Shown: positions 63,834 through 64,000 of the stretch, in pieces
How positions within the stretch are numbered: the first letter of the stretch is position 1
Layout of the letters: every line of letters starts with the position of its first letter
From: CBDCEG01 sp965215775
Lineage (GTDB): Bacteria > Pseudomonadota > Gammaproteobacteria > Cardiobacteriales > Ostreibacteriaceae
Direction: 5' to 3'
NCBI GenBank assembly: GCA_965215775.1
Contig: CBDCEG010000017.1
Span: 36,130-100,129, forward strand
DNA length: 64,000 bases
The notes under the pieces: model-generated
What the model was told of the DNA's origin: nothing
Seen by the model: the letters and a program-made list of their open reading frames with translations, nothing else
Databases searched by the model: none
Made by a program: the position numbers and the translations under genes

Positions 63834-64000
63834 TGCTAGATTCTACCTACAAGTGCAACTTTTCAAGTTCAGCTTGAAAGACTTCATTTGGGGTTTTAAA
63901 TCCTAGTCGTTTTCGTGGTCTATTATTAATAAGTTCTACAAAATAAGCAAGGTCTTCATCAGAAACATTATTAAAATCAGTGCCTTTGGGGATAAATTCT
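63834..64000 (-). mobile_element. IS30-family insertion sequence (copy B, 3' end only)
   Basis: Begins TGCTAGATTCTACCTAC at 63834, the right end of copy A in reverse, and runs off the window. Nearly identical to copy A but with differences (GAA to GAC codon, a silent change in the next Val codon, and T4 instead of T5), so it is a distinct copy and not an assembly collapse. Confidence 0.9.
63847..64000 (-). CDS. IS30-family transposase (C-terminal part)
   Basis: Reading leftward from the window edge: I-P-K-G-T-D-F-N-N-V-S-D-E-D-L-A-Y-F-V-E-L and the C-terminus F-Q-A-E-L-E-K-L-H-L, stop at 63847. Unlike copy A the frame is open across the G-T-D-F position, so this copy may encode an active enzyme. 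The rest lies outside the window. Confidence 0.85.
   Translation of the reverse strand, partial: EFIPKGTDFNNVSDEDLAYFVELINNRPRKRLGFKTPNEVFQAELEKLHL

Noticed and set aside
62470..64000. IS30 arrangement as an assembly duplication
   Set aside because: Copies A and B differ by several bases, so they are separate elements; a mis-join is still possible and is listed as a check.

Overview
The window is a low-GC (visually about 30% G+C) chromosome segment from a gammaproteobacterium. The evidence is LptD with its four-cysteine pattern, OxyR with the Cys199/Cys208 pair, RpoH with its Q-R-K-L-F-F-N-L-R box, DusA, TcdA, ComM, a one-piece GcvP, and the cmk-rpsA-ihfB order. I cannot name the genus. It appears to take up saccharides (five-gene ABC/glucosidase operon) and organic acids (TRAP transporter). 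It also carries export-targeted repeat proteins (LRR, autotransporter-like, peptidoglycan-binding) of the kind seen in surface-active or host-associated bacteria.

Layout. 1-2.8 kb: start of pilN, pilM, gltA and the zinc-free L31 gene. 3-9.7 kb: a DUF2301-like membrane protein, then an operon for a periplasmic sugar-binding protein, two permeases, a GH13 alpha-glucosidase and the MalK-type ATPase; the gap after the binding-protein gene holds an RNA hairpin and a 10-bp tandem repeat. 10-20.6 kb: housekeeping genes (flavoprotein, folC, gcvP, mgsA, oxyR, comM, tcdA, HIT protein, dusA). 20.6-22.7 kb: an autotransporter-like gene cut short by an IS3-family remnant. 22.7-28.3 kb: perM, lptD and a dsbD with two N-terminal alpha domains. 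28.3-32.3 kb: two exported leucine-rich-repeat proteins around a YiiX-like papain-fold protein. 32.5-36.7 kb: solitary trpB, then murD, a class II glutamine amidotransferase and a thermonuclease, the last three broken by single-base homopolymer indels. 36.8-42.4 kb: ihfB, rpsA, cmk, aroA, glmU. 42.6-45.7 kb: TRAP transporter operon. 46-46.4 kb: tRNA-Ala and two tRNA-Glu with a consensus promoter. 46.5-52.6 kb: asd, rpoH, rpoD, dnaG and the SRP RNA, which lies under a spurious 5' extension of the dnaG reading frame. 52.6-54.5 kb: a small island of fragments and unknown membrane proteins. 54.6-61 kb: a peptidoglycan-binding protein, nudF, DUF192, a frameshifted small gene, ppk2, recO, ispB, hinT. 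61.2-64 kb: a transglutaminase-like gene (tgpA type) broken by two IS30-family copies in inverted orientation, with the ~295-bp gene segment between them inverted.

The most unusual features are the IS30-flanked inverted tgpA segment, the cluster of homopolymer indels that includes the normally essential murD, the duplicated sensor domain of DsbD next to its likely client lptD, the LRR/YiiX operon with an 18-copy 66-bp coding repeat, and several RNA-level structures (sugar operon hairpin, tRNA leader hairpin, hidden SRP RNA). I did not find a CRISPR array, prophage or recognisable antiphage locus.
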